Assembly (NCBI GenBank): GCA_005779395.1
Contig: SXJP01000012.1
Location: 1 to 64,000 of the forward strand
Direction: 5' to 3'
DNA: 64,000 nucleotides
Source of the DNA: Actinomycetota bacterium
GTDB lineage: Bacteria > Actinomycetota > Acidimicrobiia > IMCC26256 > PALSA-610
In this document: in pieces, positions 27,582-36,189 of the stretch
Layout of the letters: each line of letters starts with the position of its first letter
How positions within the stretch are numbered: the stretch's first letter is position 1
Position numbers and translations under genes: made by a program
Notes under the pieces: model-generated
Databases searched by the model: none
The model's input: the letters and a program-made list of their open reading frames with translations, nothing else
What the model was told of the DNA's origin: nothing

Positions 27582-28232
27582 ATGGCCAGTACATCTAGAC
27601 GAGAAATACTCAGCGCTGCTCTCGCTCAATTCACCAACGCAGAACTTGATTCGGCGATAGCAGGTCTCGGCGAAGGCGACCACATAGGCAACCTCGCCCA
27701 AGTACTCAACGTCAAGACGGCGGCGCTACGAGTACACCCGAACCCATCGTCGTTGGTATGGGGCCGAGTGCGGTCCGGTGGCCCAGTTCGCGCTGCTATG
27801 GCGGCCTCCGAAATCTCTGGTGCTTGTGCCGACGCGTGTATTGATGATCTTGGGGACGAACGCAGTGACGATCCTCAACTCGAAGACATGCTCGAAGTTC
27901 TCCCACCACTCTTAGAGGAGTTCGGTAGCAAACTCGTCGTCCTGATGCTCGCGAGCTATCTAGCGATGGACGCTCCGTGCGCCGACGTGTTCGAGACATT
28001 GCTAACTACCGATGACCGCTTCGCGATCGGCGAAGCTTCTGCAGACTCTGACGCCGCGAAAAGTGTGGCGCTCACCTCAGTTTCGTCGCCGATAGACACC
28101 AATCGCGACGAGATTCGGGCACTTCGCAAAGCCTCAGATGCAAAGAAAAAGGACGCTGCACGCAAGAGTCGCGAAGCTAAGGAGTCAGCAGCGGCGGCAC
28201 TCAAAGCCGCACGTAAAGCCAAACAGCATTAG
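27582..28232 (+). CDS. Hypothetical protein with Lys/Ala-rich tail
   Basis: The 216-residue protein is not recognised. The first 160 residues look helical and acidic, with a repeated Leu/Glu pattern (MLEVLPPLLEEFGSKLVVLMLASYLAM). The last 45 are a charged helix rich in Lys, Arg, Ala and Ser (KKKDAARKSREAKESAAAALKAARKAKQH), perhaps a nucleic-acid- or ribosome-contacting tail. There is no signal peptide. I begin at ATG 27582; an upstream frame extends 11 codons. The 3' end overlaps the convergent SGNH gene by 32 bases, so the stop regions are transcribed from both strands. Confidence 0.6.
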   Translation: MASTSRREILSAALAQFTNAELDSAIAGLGEGDHIGNLAQVLNVKTAALRVHPNPSSLVWGRVRSGGPVRAAMAASEISGACADACIDDLGDERSDDPQLEDMLEVLPPLLEEFGSKLVVLMLASYLAMDAPCADVFETLLTTDDRFAIGEASADSDAAKSVALTSVSSPIDTNRDEIRALRKASDAKKKDAARKSREAKESAAAALKAARKAKQH

Positions 28233-29490
28233 CTCGATGAGTGAACCGAGCTAGATGAGCAGCGTCGCCGTAGTACACGGCATCGCCCCACGACTCGACT
28301 TCGCCATTTTCTCTGACCGTGTAACCGCCGTTCGTTACGAGTTCCGTATCCGCGATTCTTGGCGGTGGGTGTAGCGCGTCCCAGGCTTGCGCGATCGGAT
28401 CAGTAGCAGGTTTTCGCCGCGTCGTGCTTGCCCCTAACTCTTCGAGATGATGCAAACCACCAACCGCTCCGAGACGAATCTCGGTACCTTCGGAGCTCAC
28501 GAGAATCAGACCGCCGTCAGAAGCGGCGCGAGCATCAACGACCGGAGCGGCCCGCTCAATTTGCGACCGAGCGCTGATGACGATTGGAACCGAGCCGAAT
28601 GCGAAGACAGAACCATCGCACTGAACTAGGTAGTAACCATCGGTCGCCGGCACTAGCGCGACGACGCGATCGCCCGGAACGGCCGCGTCGATTAACCGGA
28701 TACCAATTCGTGCTGCGACCATTTCGGCCAACGTCGTGCCGGTTACGGAAGCCCCAAATCGCGTGAGGTGGACCTGGTCTGGCATCCAAAGGTCCTGCTG
28801 GACATCTGCACAGTCTGGAGCGCTAGTCCGACGCCGAGAGCCGTCCTTGCGAACTGCGGCATTCGGGTCGAGGATCGCTGTCCCGAGCACTTGAAGTACG
28901 GGCCGCATCGTCGACCATATTTCTGCGGCGTGAGTCTTGCTCGGAGTCGGAGCTACCCACACGACGTCCGCCCCTGCGCTCTGCAATACCGCTACTAACG
29001 AATGGACCTGTTTCGCGATCATCCGGCGTGCCTGGATCGAGCCGAGGTCGGCAATCGCCACACCGTGGGCATCTGTAGGAAACGGCCACCAATAGTTGTG
29101 GTTGAGTTCAACGACGACGAGCGTCGGATCAACGTTCTCGACAAGTTCAGAAGCCAACGACAGCCAGTGCACGCTGTCATCGCTCGGACGGCGATCGCTC
29201 ATCGTGCGACCACTGCGATACTGGCCGCCCGTTAGCAGCGATGAACCCCATGCCGTTTGTACGTGAGTCGTCACGCCCGACTGTCTCAGAAGAAATGCGG
29301 CGTGATTACCTTGTTGGTCCATCAGGGAATCGCCTATGAACAGGACGTGCGGAGGCTCCAATTCCACTGTGGTGGCAGACCTAACTCGGTCGTGGGCGCG
29401 ACTCGCCACCACCGCGGCTGACACGAGTCCGATAAGGGCCGTCGCGACTACCGCCCCAATCGCGCGGCGGATAATCCGCGCGCGTACCAC
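28201..29490 (-). CDS. Exported SGNH/GDSL-type hydrolase-like protein with C-terminal repeat region
   Basis: This 429-residue protein has an N-terminal membrane anchor or signal (about residues 8-30). A domain with FIGDSL (block I Ser) and PDQVHLTRFG (Asp and His of the last block) follows, the hallmark of SGNH-fold esterases or acyl-modifying enzymes. The C-terminal third (about 285-429) contains recurring units such as DGYYLVQCDGSVFAFGS, DGGLILVSSEGTEIRLG and NGGYTVRENGEVESWGD. These resemble the six- or seven-bladed repeat modules frequent in actinobacterial surface proteins. It probably acts on cell-wall or extracellular carbohydrate esters; that is inferred. Codon 1 follows a GGACG-type site, and the gene is transcribed alone. 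Confidence 0.78.
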   Translation of the reverse strand: MVRARIIRRAIGAVVATALIGLVSAAVVASRAHDRVRSATTVELEPPHVLFIGDSLMDQQGNHAAFLLRQSGVTTHVQTAWGSSLLTGGQYRSGRTMSDRRPSDDSVHWLSLASELVENVDPTLVVVELNHNYWWPFPTDAHGVAIADLGSIQARRMIAKQVHSLVAVLQSAGADVVWVAPTPSKTHAAEIWSTMRPVLQVLGTAILDPNAAVRKDGSRRRTSAPDCADVQQDLWMPDQVHLTRFGASVTGTTLAEMVAARIGIRLIDAAVPGDRVVALVPATDGYYLVQCDGSVFAFGSVPIVISARSQIERAAPVVDARAASDGGLILVSSEGTEIRLGAVGGLHHLEELGASTTRRKPATDPIAQAWDALHPPPRIADTELVTNGGYTVRENGEVESWGDAVYYGDAAHLARFTHRANAVWLYVRL

Positions 29491-29562
29491 GTTCTCATTG
29501 TCGTCCTTTTAGGTCGCTTGCTAAAGCGAAATTAGGGCACAAGAACTACTAGGCAGACCAAG

Positions 29563-30057
29563 TTATGCAGGCAGTGCGCTCTGTCCGCCGGTCCGCCAGT
29601 AGTGGGCTGTGATATTTAGATCCGGCTTCGGTTCGATCTCCTCGTAAACACGTTTGTAGCCGGTCGTCGCGATCTTCCACTCACCGTCGTTCTTGACATA
29701 GGTGTCGGTATAGAAACAGCAACCGCGAACAACGAGCTTGAGATCCTCCATGATTACACGGTCGTCTAGCGCCCAGGTACCGGTGGCCGAGTCTGGCCCC
29801 GTCAATACAATCTCGGGGTGATGCATCTTGTGGCTAGACAAAAAGGTCTCAGCACCCATGCCTTTCTTGATCCATGCCACGATGGCATCGGCGCCTTCGT
29901 GGTGGTACTTGCCGCCGCTGTAATCGCAGACACAATCGTGGGTTAGGCACGCGCGCAGTTCGTCCCAGAGTTTGAGGTCGAGGCATCGCGCGTAGCGGTA
30001 CTTCAGTTGCTTGATTAGTTCTATCTCGACTAGGTCATCTGGTGTCATTTGTTGCAA
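29563..30057 (-). CDS. SnoaL/NTF2-like protein
   Basis: The 164-residue protein has the SnoaL-like cone fold pattern: helix LVEIELIKQLKYRYARCLDLKLWDELRACLT, then HDCVCDYS, a GTWALDDRVIMED strand pair and YTDTYVKNDGEWKI. Such proteins act as isomerases, dehydratases or cyclases, or only bind small molecules. It is five bases after the second permease of the BMP importer, at the end of the leftward purine-type operon, so it may handle a degradation intermediate; the link is positional only. Confidence 0.8.
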   Translation of the reverse strand: MQQMTPDDLVEIELIKQLKYRYARCLDLKLWDELRACLTHDCVCDYSGGKYHHEGADAIVAWIKKGMGAETFLSSHKMHHPEIVLTGPDSATGTWALDDRVIMEDLKLVVRGCCFYTDTYVKNDGEWKIATTGYKRVYEEIEPKPDLNITAHYWRTGGQSALPA

Positions 30058-30062
30058 CCTAG

Positions 30063-31001
30063 CTAGCGCTCGTCGCGGACGAATGGCATGCCGAGAGCGG
30101 CGGGCGCACCGAGGCGCTGGCGCGCCGTCCCGAACGACATGACAATTAGCACGATGATCGTCAGAGCGTATGGAAGTATGTCAAGTACCAAGCTAGGGAT
30201 GATCGTGATCCCCTGTGCCTGAAATGTGAATTGCGAACGTATCGCGAACCCAAAAATGAAAGCACCAAAAAGGGCACGCCCCGGACGCCATGTCGCGAAC
30301 ACGACTAGCGACAGCGCAATCCAACCAATGCCGTTGGTCGTGGCTTCTTGGTTCCAGCCCGGTGCCCGCGCAAGCGCTTGGTAGGCGCCACCGGCACCAG
30401 CGAAGAGGCCGCCTAGCAAGACATGAACATGGCGCACACGCGCTACCGATATTCCTTGAGCATCGGCGGTCGCTGGTGATTCACCGACGGCACGTAGTGC
30501 GAGGCCAAGGCGGGTCCGATTGATATATAGCGATACCAAGATGACCGCAGCCCAGGTCGCGTACGTGAGTACGTCCTGTTGGAACAGCACTCTCCCTACC
30601 GCGGGCAAGTTCCCTACGAACGGCATCTTGATCTCATTGATCGACGTTGATATCGCTACACCATTCACAGGCTCACCGAGATACTTCGCAACCCCTGTTC
30701 CAAAAATCGTGAGCGCTAATCCGGCCACAATTTGGTTAGCTCGAAACGTGACTGCGAGCAAGCTATGAATGATCGCAAGCGAACCGCCGGCAAGAATTCC
30801 GCAAAGCAGTGCGAGCCAGACGTTGCCCCATGCATCTGCTGCGAGAAACGCTGCGACAGCGCCGATCAGCATCATTCCTTCGACACCGAGGTTCAGTACA
30901 CCGGCACGCTCGTGGAGTATCGCTCCGAGTGCAGCTAGAACGATCGGGGTTGCCGCTGCGAGAGAGGCGCCGATTGAGATGATCCAAGCGTTGCTGTTCA
31001 T
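30063..31001 (-). CDS. BMP-type ABC importer permease 2 (nucleoside/purine)
   Basis: This 312-residue membrane protein has about eight to nine helices and the family motif ALGAILHERAGVLNLGVEGMMLIGA near the start. Further on come TFRANQIVAGLALTIFGTG and ARAPGWNQEATTNGIGWIALSLVVFATWRPGRALFGAFIFG. These match the NupQ/YufQ-like permeases that partner BMP lipoproteins and double-domain ATPases to import nucleosides, purines or autoinducer-like sugars. Its start overlaps the previous permease stop by four bases. Beside the xanthine-dehydrogenase genes the cargo is most likely a purine or its derivative. Confidence 0.92.
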   Translation of the reverse strand: MNSNAWIISIGASLAAATPIVLAALGAILHERAGVLNLGVEGMMLIGAVAAFLAADAWGNVWLALLCGILAGGSLAIIHSLLAVTFRANQIVAGLALTIFGTGVAKYLGEPVNGVAISTSINEIKMPFVGNLPAVGRVLFQQDVLTYATWAAVILVSLYINRTRLGLALRAVGESPATADAQGISVARVRHVHVLLGGLFAGAGGAYQALARAPGWNQEATTNGIGWIALSLVVFATWRPGRALFGAFIFGFAIRSQFTFQAQGITIIPSLVLDILPYALTIIVLIVMSFGTARQRLGAPAALGMPFVRDER

Positions 31002-32119
31002 GCTTCGGCGCCTAATCGCTCGTGCGGCGTCGCGGCGTTGAACGCAACCCTCGGGCGATACCTACTGAAAATTTCGCCGCCAAGCACGAACAAGAGAATC
31101 GTTCCTTGCAACGTGAGCGCTAGCGATTTTGGAACCTGAACGTCTGACGCCGCTTGAATGGATCTGCCTGCACTTTGCAATCCACCTAGGAAGAACGCCA
31201 CCAACGCAGCACCAAACGGATTCGCTCGCGCGAGCGCGGCAACCACGATCCCCGTGAAACCGAGCGACAGACGCAACCCGCCAGGATCGAGTTGGTACGC
31301 GCGAGCGCCGACTTCCGTAGCCCCCGCCATTCCAGCGAGTGCTCCCGACATCAGCAGGGCGACAACGATCGTACGCCGTTGCGCGATGCCTGCGTAACGC
31401 GCTGCGTTCGGCGAGTCACCAATCACCTTCATCTCGAAGCCAAGTGACGTACGCCAACCGATCGCCCACACCACCAGCACCATGACCACGGCGACAGGCA
31501 ACGCGACGGTTACGAGCGAACCATCGAACCACTTCGCGAATTGAGCAGCTTCAGGAATGCGCTCACCCTTCGGAAACCCAACAGAGAGCGGGTCGCGCCA
31601 ATAAGAGTCCGAGCCGAGAATTAGGTAGTCGAGAAGGCGGTCGGCAACGAACACCATCATCAACGTCGTGATCACTTCGGATGTGCCCAAGAATGCTCGC
31701 GCCAGCGCTGGAATCAGAATCCAGACCATGCCTCCTACTGCGCCAGCAACGAACACAACTGTTATCGCAAAGGGGGTCGACGCGTCTTGTGTCCAAGCAA
31801 GCGCCGCCCCGGAGGACGCGATCGCTCCCGCGTAAAGCTGCCCCTCGCCACCTATGTTGTAAAGACCCATGCGCATCGCTATGGCGGCAGCGAGTCCCGT
31901 GAAGATGAGCGGGGTGCAGGTTCCTAGCGTGTTCGTGATGCCATCCATGCTCCCGAATGCAGCTTCGGCCATGTGTGACAAAACAGCGCCAGACGGTCGG
32001 CCCGTGGCCTCTAGAAATACCGCGCCCGCAACTAGCGCGGCAAATATCGACATCGCCGGCACCGACACAACTAAGAAACGTTTGCGTTCAAGTCGGCGCT
32101 CGAGCTTCACGCTGATCAT
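30998..32119 (-). CDS. BMP-type ABC importer permease 1 (nucleoside/purine)
   Basis: This 373-residue membrane protein has the NupP/YufP pattern. GLAAAIAMRMGLYNIGGEGQLYAGAIASSG, ITTLMMVFVADRLLDYLILGSDSYW and IAQRRTIVVALLMSGALAGMAGATEVGARAYQLDPG are all typical of the longer permease of nucleoside importers. It has about ten helices including an extra N-terminal one (about residues 15-38). It overlaps both the ATPase gene upstream and the second permease gene downstream by four bases, as expected for a heterodimeric channel. Confidence 0.92.
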   Translation of the reverse strand: MISVKLERRLERKRFLVVSVPAMSIFAALVAGAVFLEATGRPSGAVLSHMAEAAFGSMDGITNTLGTCTPLIFTGLAAAIAMRMGLYNIGGEGQLYAGAIASSGAALAWTQDASTPFAITVVFVAGAVGGMVWILIPALARAFLGTSEVITTLMMVFVADRLLDYLILGSDSYWRDPLSVGFPKGERIPEAAQFAKWFDGSLVTVALPVAVVMVLVVWAIGWRTSLGFEMKVIGDSPNAARYAGIAQRRTIVVALLMSGALAGMAGATEVGARAYQLDPGGLRLSLGFTGIVVAALARANPFGAALVAFFLGGLQSAGRSIQAASDVQVPKSLALTLQGTILLFVLGGEIFSRYRPRVAFNAATPHERLGAEA

Positions 32120-33648
32120 GCGATTCCAGCCATAGCGCGACCGATTGCGGAACGATCTTCGTAGGGTCGCGACTGTTCAAGCGTGATCCCGCCGTCGTAC
32201 AGCACAACTATCCGGTCGGCCATAGAAAGTACTTCGTCGAGATCTTCGGAAATTAGGAGTACCCCAGCTCCTCGTTCGCGTGCGTCGTGGAGCAATCCTC
32301 GCACCTGTTCGATAGCACCAATATCGAGACCGCGTGTAGGCGCAGCGGCAATCACAACAGCGGGAGGCGTTCCGTCGCCCTTTAACTCGCGAGCCACCAA
32401 TACCTTCTGGGCGTTGCCACCCGACAGGACTCTGCACGCCGCGTTAGGACCCGGCGCTTTCACCTCGAACTCGTCGATGAGTTCTCTCGCCTCTTGGCGA
32501 GTCGTGCGCAAGGAGATGAATGTCGGTCGTGAACGTGTCAACAAGAGGTTCTCAGTAATAGAAAGCGACGGCGCCAAGCCTGTGCCGACCCGCTCTTCTG
32601 GGATAAACGCGAGTCCAAGTTTGCGTGCTCGTTTGGCACCAACGTGACTCAGTGGAACGCCAGCAATTGTGACGGATCCACGAGTCGTTTCAGCGAGTCC
32701 TGCTAGCACGTCGGCGAGTTCACGTTGGCCATTGCCTGAGACCCCGACTACTCCAACAACTTCGCCTGCGTTGACCGCGAGGTCGATGTTCTTGAGCACA
32801 GTGCGCCCACCAGTCACAAGACTCACCTCACTCGCAACTAAAGCTGGCTCGCCTGGTGGGTTTGATGCATATCGTTGCGCGTCAGTTTCGGTGGAGCGTC
32901 CGACCATCAAGTGTGCGAGTTCATGACGGTCAAGTTGAGTCTTCTCTACACTCGCTGTTACTCGACCCGCGCGCATCACGGTCACACGATCAGAAATTTC
33001 GGCGACTTCGCCGAGTTTGTGGCTGATGAACACGACAGATTTTCCGGCTTTCGTCATGGCGCGCACGGTGACGAAAAGGGCCTCTGTTTCGGTTGGAGTG
33101 AGTACAGCTGTGGGTTCGTCGAGAAGCAAGACATCTGCGTTGCGGTAAAGCGCCTTGACGATCTCGACACGTTGGCGTTGGCCGACAGCCAAGTCGTAGA
33201 TGTACGCGGTGGGATCGATTGGTAACCCAAACTGCTCACCGACCGCCGCAACTGCAGCATCGACTTCGTTCCGATTCAAGAATTGCCCGATCGACGGGTC
33301 GCCGAGCACGATGTTTTCTGAGACAGTGAAGCGTTCGACCAATCGGAAGTGTTGGTGAACCATCGCGATTCCGTGAGTTAACCCATCGTGAGGGCTGTTC
33401 AGAATAACGGCCTCGCCATTTCGATACACAGCACCAGCTTCAGGCTGATAAGCGCCGCAGAGCACAGAGGCAAGCGTGCTTTTACCAGCACCGTTCTCTC
33501 CGAGGAGCGTGTGTACCTCGCCTGCTCGCAACTCGAAATCGACATTGTCGACAGCTAAGACACCTGGGAAACGCTTAGTGATTCCGGTTGCTCTGAGCAC
33601 AGGTGCGCCCGGACTTTCGCCCGGGCGCACCTCGTTCTGATGATTCAT
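32116..33648 (-). CDS. BMP-type ABC importer ATPase with two nucleotide-binding domains
   Basis: The 510-residue ATPase has two ABC domains in tandem. The first has Walker A LLGENGAGKST (about residue 52) and VGQRQRVEIVKAL instead of a strict signature, then VLLLDEPTAVLTP. The second has a divergent VVGVSGNGQRELADV in place of Walker A, the signature LSGGNAQKVLVARE and a weak Walker B (VVIAAAPTRGLD). Such asymmetry is normal in the sugar/nucleoside importer ATPases (NupO, RbsA, MglA). It drives uptake by the two permeases encoded next and sits ten bases after the binding protein gene. Confidence 0.94.
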   Translation of the reverse strand: MNHQNEVRPGESPGAPVLRATGITKRFPGVLAVDNVDFELRAGEVHTLLGENGAGKSTLASVLCGAYQPEAGAVYRNGEAVILNSPHDGLTHGIAMVHQHFRLVERFTVSENIVLGDPSIGQFLNRNEVDAAVAAVGEQFGLPIDPTAYIYDLAVGQRQRVEIVKALYRNADVLLLDEPTAVLTPTETEALFVTVRAMTKAGKSVVFISHKLGEVAEISDRVTVMRAGRVTASVEKTQLDRHELAHLMVGRSTETDAQRYASNPPGEPALVASEVSLVTGGRTVLKNIDLAVNAGEVVGVVGVSGNGQRELADVLAGLAETTRGSVTIAGVPLSHVGAKRARKLGLAFIPEERVGTGLAPSLSITENLLLTRSRPTFISLRTTRQEARELIDEFEVKAPGPNAACRVLSGGNAQKVLVARELKGDGTPPAVVIAAAPTRGLDIGAIEQVRGLLHDARERGAGVLLISEDLDEVLSMADRIVVLYDGGITLEQSRPYEDRSAIGRAMAGIA

Positions 33649-33658
33649 TCTTGCAGAT

Positions 33659-34795
33659 CTAGCCCTTTGCGCTTCCGATTACACCCTCAACGAGGTAGTC
33701 CATTCCGAGGAGTGTTCCTAGGTCTGGCGACTCGCCAGCTGCAACCTTCTCGTTACCGTCCTGGTCGTTGATCGGACCCGTGAAAGGCTTGAAGCTACCG
33801 TCGATAATCGTGGCCTTTACAGCTTCGATGTGATCCCTTGTGGCCTGGTCGACCGAATCACCATAAGACGCAAGCCCAACCATGCCATCTGCCATTGTCC
33901 CGTAATACTGGGCGTTAGAGCAGGTGCCATCAATGACTTCTTGAGTCGTCTTGATGTAGTACGGCGCCCAGTCCCACACAGGACCTGTGAGCCATGCCTC
34001 TGGAGCAAAACGGCTCATGTCGTCGTTGTACCCGAGCCACTTGGCACCAGCAGCGAGTGCGGCTTCACCGGCTGCTGCTGTGTCCTGATGCTGAGCAACT
34101 ACGTCGACGCCAGCATCGAGCAATGATTCTGCAGCCTGCTTCTCGATGTCAGGACCAAACCATGTGCTCGTCCATACAACTTGCACTGTTGCATCTGGGT
34201 TGATCGATTGCGCACCGAGCGTGAACGCGTTGATGCCACGCAAGACTTCCGGGATCGGGAACGCTGCAACGTATCCGATCTTGCCTGATGCCGACGAGTG
34301 TCCTGCAGCAATACCACTCAGGTAGCGCGCTTCTTCTGCCGCACCAAAGTAGGTACCGAGGTTGTCGGTGGTCATGTAACCCGTCGCGTGCTGGAAGCAC
34401 ACATCTGGGTTCGCTTCTGATACCGCAACCATCTGGTCCATGTAGCCAAACGAAGTCGCGAAAATGAGGTCGGTTCCTTCTGCAACAAGTTCTTCGAGGA
34501 CCTGCTGGCTGTCTGGACCTTCTGGGACGCTCTCTATGTACTTCACTTCGATCGCTTCGCCGAACTCGGCTTCTAGTGCCAAGCGACCGTCGTCGTGCTT
34601 CTTTGTCCAGCCAGCGTCGCCGATTGGACCGACATAGACGAACGCGACCTTCAACGGATCACCTGCCGGAGCGTCGGTCATGACCGAAGTGTCGCCCGGC
34701 GCCATTGTTGTTTCTGTTGTCTTATCGTCACCGCAAGCCGCGGCAACTAACGCTAAGCCAAGAATGGCCGCGCCAATTCGGAACGATTTCTTCAC
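33659..34795 (-). CDS. BMP-family substrate-binding lipoprotein
   Basis: The 378-residue protein has a lipoprotein signal with lipobox LVAAAC (Cys21) and a Thr-rich linker. A BMP/PnrA-type type 1 periplasmic-binding domain follows: VAFVYVGPIGDAGWTKKHDDGRLALE, DLIFATSFGYMDQM, YFGAAEEARYLSGIAAG and GINAFTLGAQSINPDATVQVVWTSTWF. This group binds nucleosides, purines or related ligands; the adjacent xanthine-dehydrogenase and deaminase genes favour a purine. It is the first of the transporter genes. The 98 bases between it and the upstream deaminase gene are the largest gap in the operon, so an internal promoter is possible. Confidence 0.92.
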   Translation of the reverse strand: MKKSFRIGAAILGLALVAAACGDDKTTETTMAPGDTSVMTDAPAGDPLKVAFVYVGPIGDAGWTKKHDDGRLALEAEFGEAIEVKYIESVPEGPDSQQVLEELVAEGTDLIFATSFGYMDQMVAVSEANPDVCFQHATGYMTTDNLGTYFGAAEEARYLSGIAAGHSSASGKIGYVAAFPIPEVLRGINAFTLGAQSINPDATVQVVWTSTWFGPDIEKQAAESLLDAGVDVVAQHQDTAAAGEAALAAGAKWLGYNDDMSRFAPEAWLTGPVWDWAPYYIKTTQEVIDGTCSNAQYYGTMADGMVGLASYGDSVDQATRDHIEAVKATIIDGSFKPFTGPINDQDGNEKVAAGESPDLGTLLGMDYLVEGVIGSAKG

Positions 34796-34893
34796 GGGTC
34801 CCCCTTAGAGACGACTATCAATAAATGTACGACGCTCCCAAGAACGCTGCCTCGAATCCGCCGGAACAGTTTCTAACACAGATTCTTCTCGCC

Positions 34894-36189
34894 TCATGCC
34901 CAAAGCCGTGATGCGCGCTGAGCTAGCTGAGCTTTTGCCGCGGCTAGATCGAACGATCTGTGCTGGCCCGCCTCTATTACTCGCTCGCCGCCAACGAACA
35001 AATCTCGGACCTTGCGGTCTGGACCAAGAACTAGCGCCGTGACAGGGTCGGCGATATCGCCAAGATCGGCTGCGGGCCAGACAGCCAGGTCAGCGCGCAT
35101 GCCAACAGAGATAGCCCCGATGTCGTCCCGGCCTAGGCACGCAGCGCCACCAACTGTTGCGCGAGCTAGCGCGTCGTTCGGCATGAACGCGCTCGCGTCA
35201 CGGGCGCGTTGCCTAGCCGTATAGAGAGACTGGCGTAGTTCAGCGAACAGTCCACCAACCTCGTTCGACGCTGCGCCGTCAACGCCTAGCCCTACGGGCG
35301 CTCCAGCTCCAACAAGGTCCGTTACTCGACACATGCCTGCGCCGAGGCGAGCGTTCGAACTCGGACAGTGGGCCACTCCACACTCTTCGCCGCCGAGTCG
35401 CGCTACCTCTGCATCGTCAAGGTGAATACCGTGGGCAACCCAAACGTCTGGCGCAATCCAACCCCACTCGTCGAGTAGGTCTACGGGTCGACGGCCAAAA
35501 CGCTCTTGGCAATGGTGTTCTTCCTCGATGGTTTCAGCTAGGTGCGTGTGCAAGCGAAGACCATGTCGACGAGCAAGTTCTGCGGACTCCCGCATTAGCT
35601 CGCGACTAACGCTGAATGGCGAACACGGAGCGACGACGACGCTGATCATTTCTCCGTCGTGGTATTGGGCAATAAGGCGTTCTGTAGATGCCATGATCGC
35701 ATCGAGGCTCTCTACGACATGGTCGGGTGGCAAGCCACCATCTTTAACTGACAGGTCCATAGATCCGCGTGACAGGTGTAGTCGGATACCAACTGTGCGA
35801 GCTGCTTCGACGATCGCGTCGAACACAGAATCGTCGCCGCGGGGCACGAGGTAATGGTGATCCGAAGCTGTCGTGCATCCAGTCGCCGCAAGCTCGCCCA
35901 ATCCGACGAGTGCCGCTGCGTGTACGTCCGCTACATCGAGCCTGCCCCAAATCGGGTACAACTCGGTCAGCCATCCGAACAAGTCACAGCCAACAGCGCG
36001 ACCACGCGTGATGCATTGGTAGAGGTGGTGATGGGTGTTGACGAAGCCGGCTGTGATGATCGTGTCAGAACAATCGATGACCACATCGCTAGGCCCTGCA
36101 ATGATGGCGCCGACTTCGACGATCATGCCTTCGGAAAAAGCAATATCGCCCGGGTGTCGGGCGCCCGTCAGTACCGTGCGTGTGCTCAT
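34894..36189 (-). CDS. Amidohydrolase, 8-oxoguanine/guanine deaminase-like
   Basis: The 431-residue protein is an amidohydrolase of the cytosine deaminase-like group. The metal motif NTHHHLYQCITRG holds His53 and His55, HLAETIEEEHHC supplies the next ligands, and the catalytic Asp lies in LGVDGAASNE. Key segments (TDLVGAGAPVGLGVDGAASNEVGGLFAELRQSLYTAR, DWLT-like LFGWLTELYPIW) match the 8-oxoguanine deaminase/hydroxyatrazine hydrolase subgroup. Expected chemistry is hydrolytic deamination of an aminopurine or aminotriazine ring to the oxo form and ammonia. Its ATG overlaps the stop of the molybdenum hydroxylase gene, so product and enzyme are tightly coupled. Confidence 0.88.
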   Translation of the reverse strand: MSTRTVLTGARHPGDIAFSEGMIVEVGAIIAGPSDVVIDCSDTIITAGFVNTHHHLYQCITRGRAVGCDLFGWLTELYPIWGRLDVADVHAAALVGLGELAATGCTTASDHHYLVPRGDDSVFDAIVEAARTVGIRLHLSRGSMDLSVKDGGLPPDHVVESLDAIMASTERLIAQYHDGEMISVVVAPCSPFSVSRELMRESAELARRHGLRLHTHLAETIEEEHHCQERFGRRPVDLLDEWGWIAPDVWVAHGIHLDDAEVARLGGEECGVAHCPSSNARLGAGMCRVTDLVGAGAPVGLGVDGAASNEVGGLFAELRQSLYTARQRARDASAFMPNDALARATVGGAACLGRDDIGAISVGMRADLAVWPAADLGDIADPVTALVLGPDRKVRDLFVGGERVIEAGQHRSFDLAAAKAQLAQRASRLWA

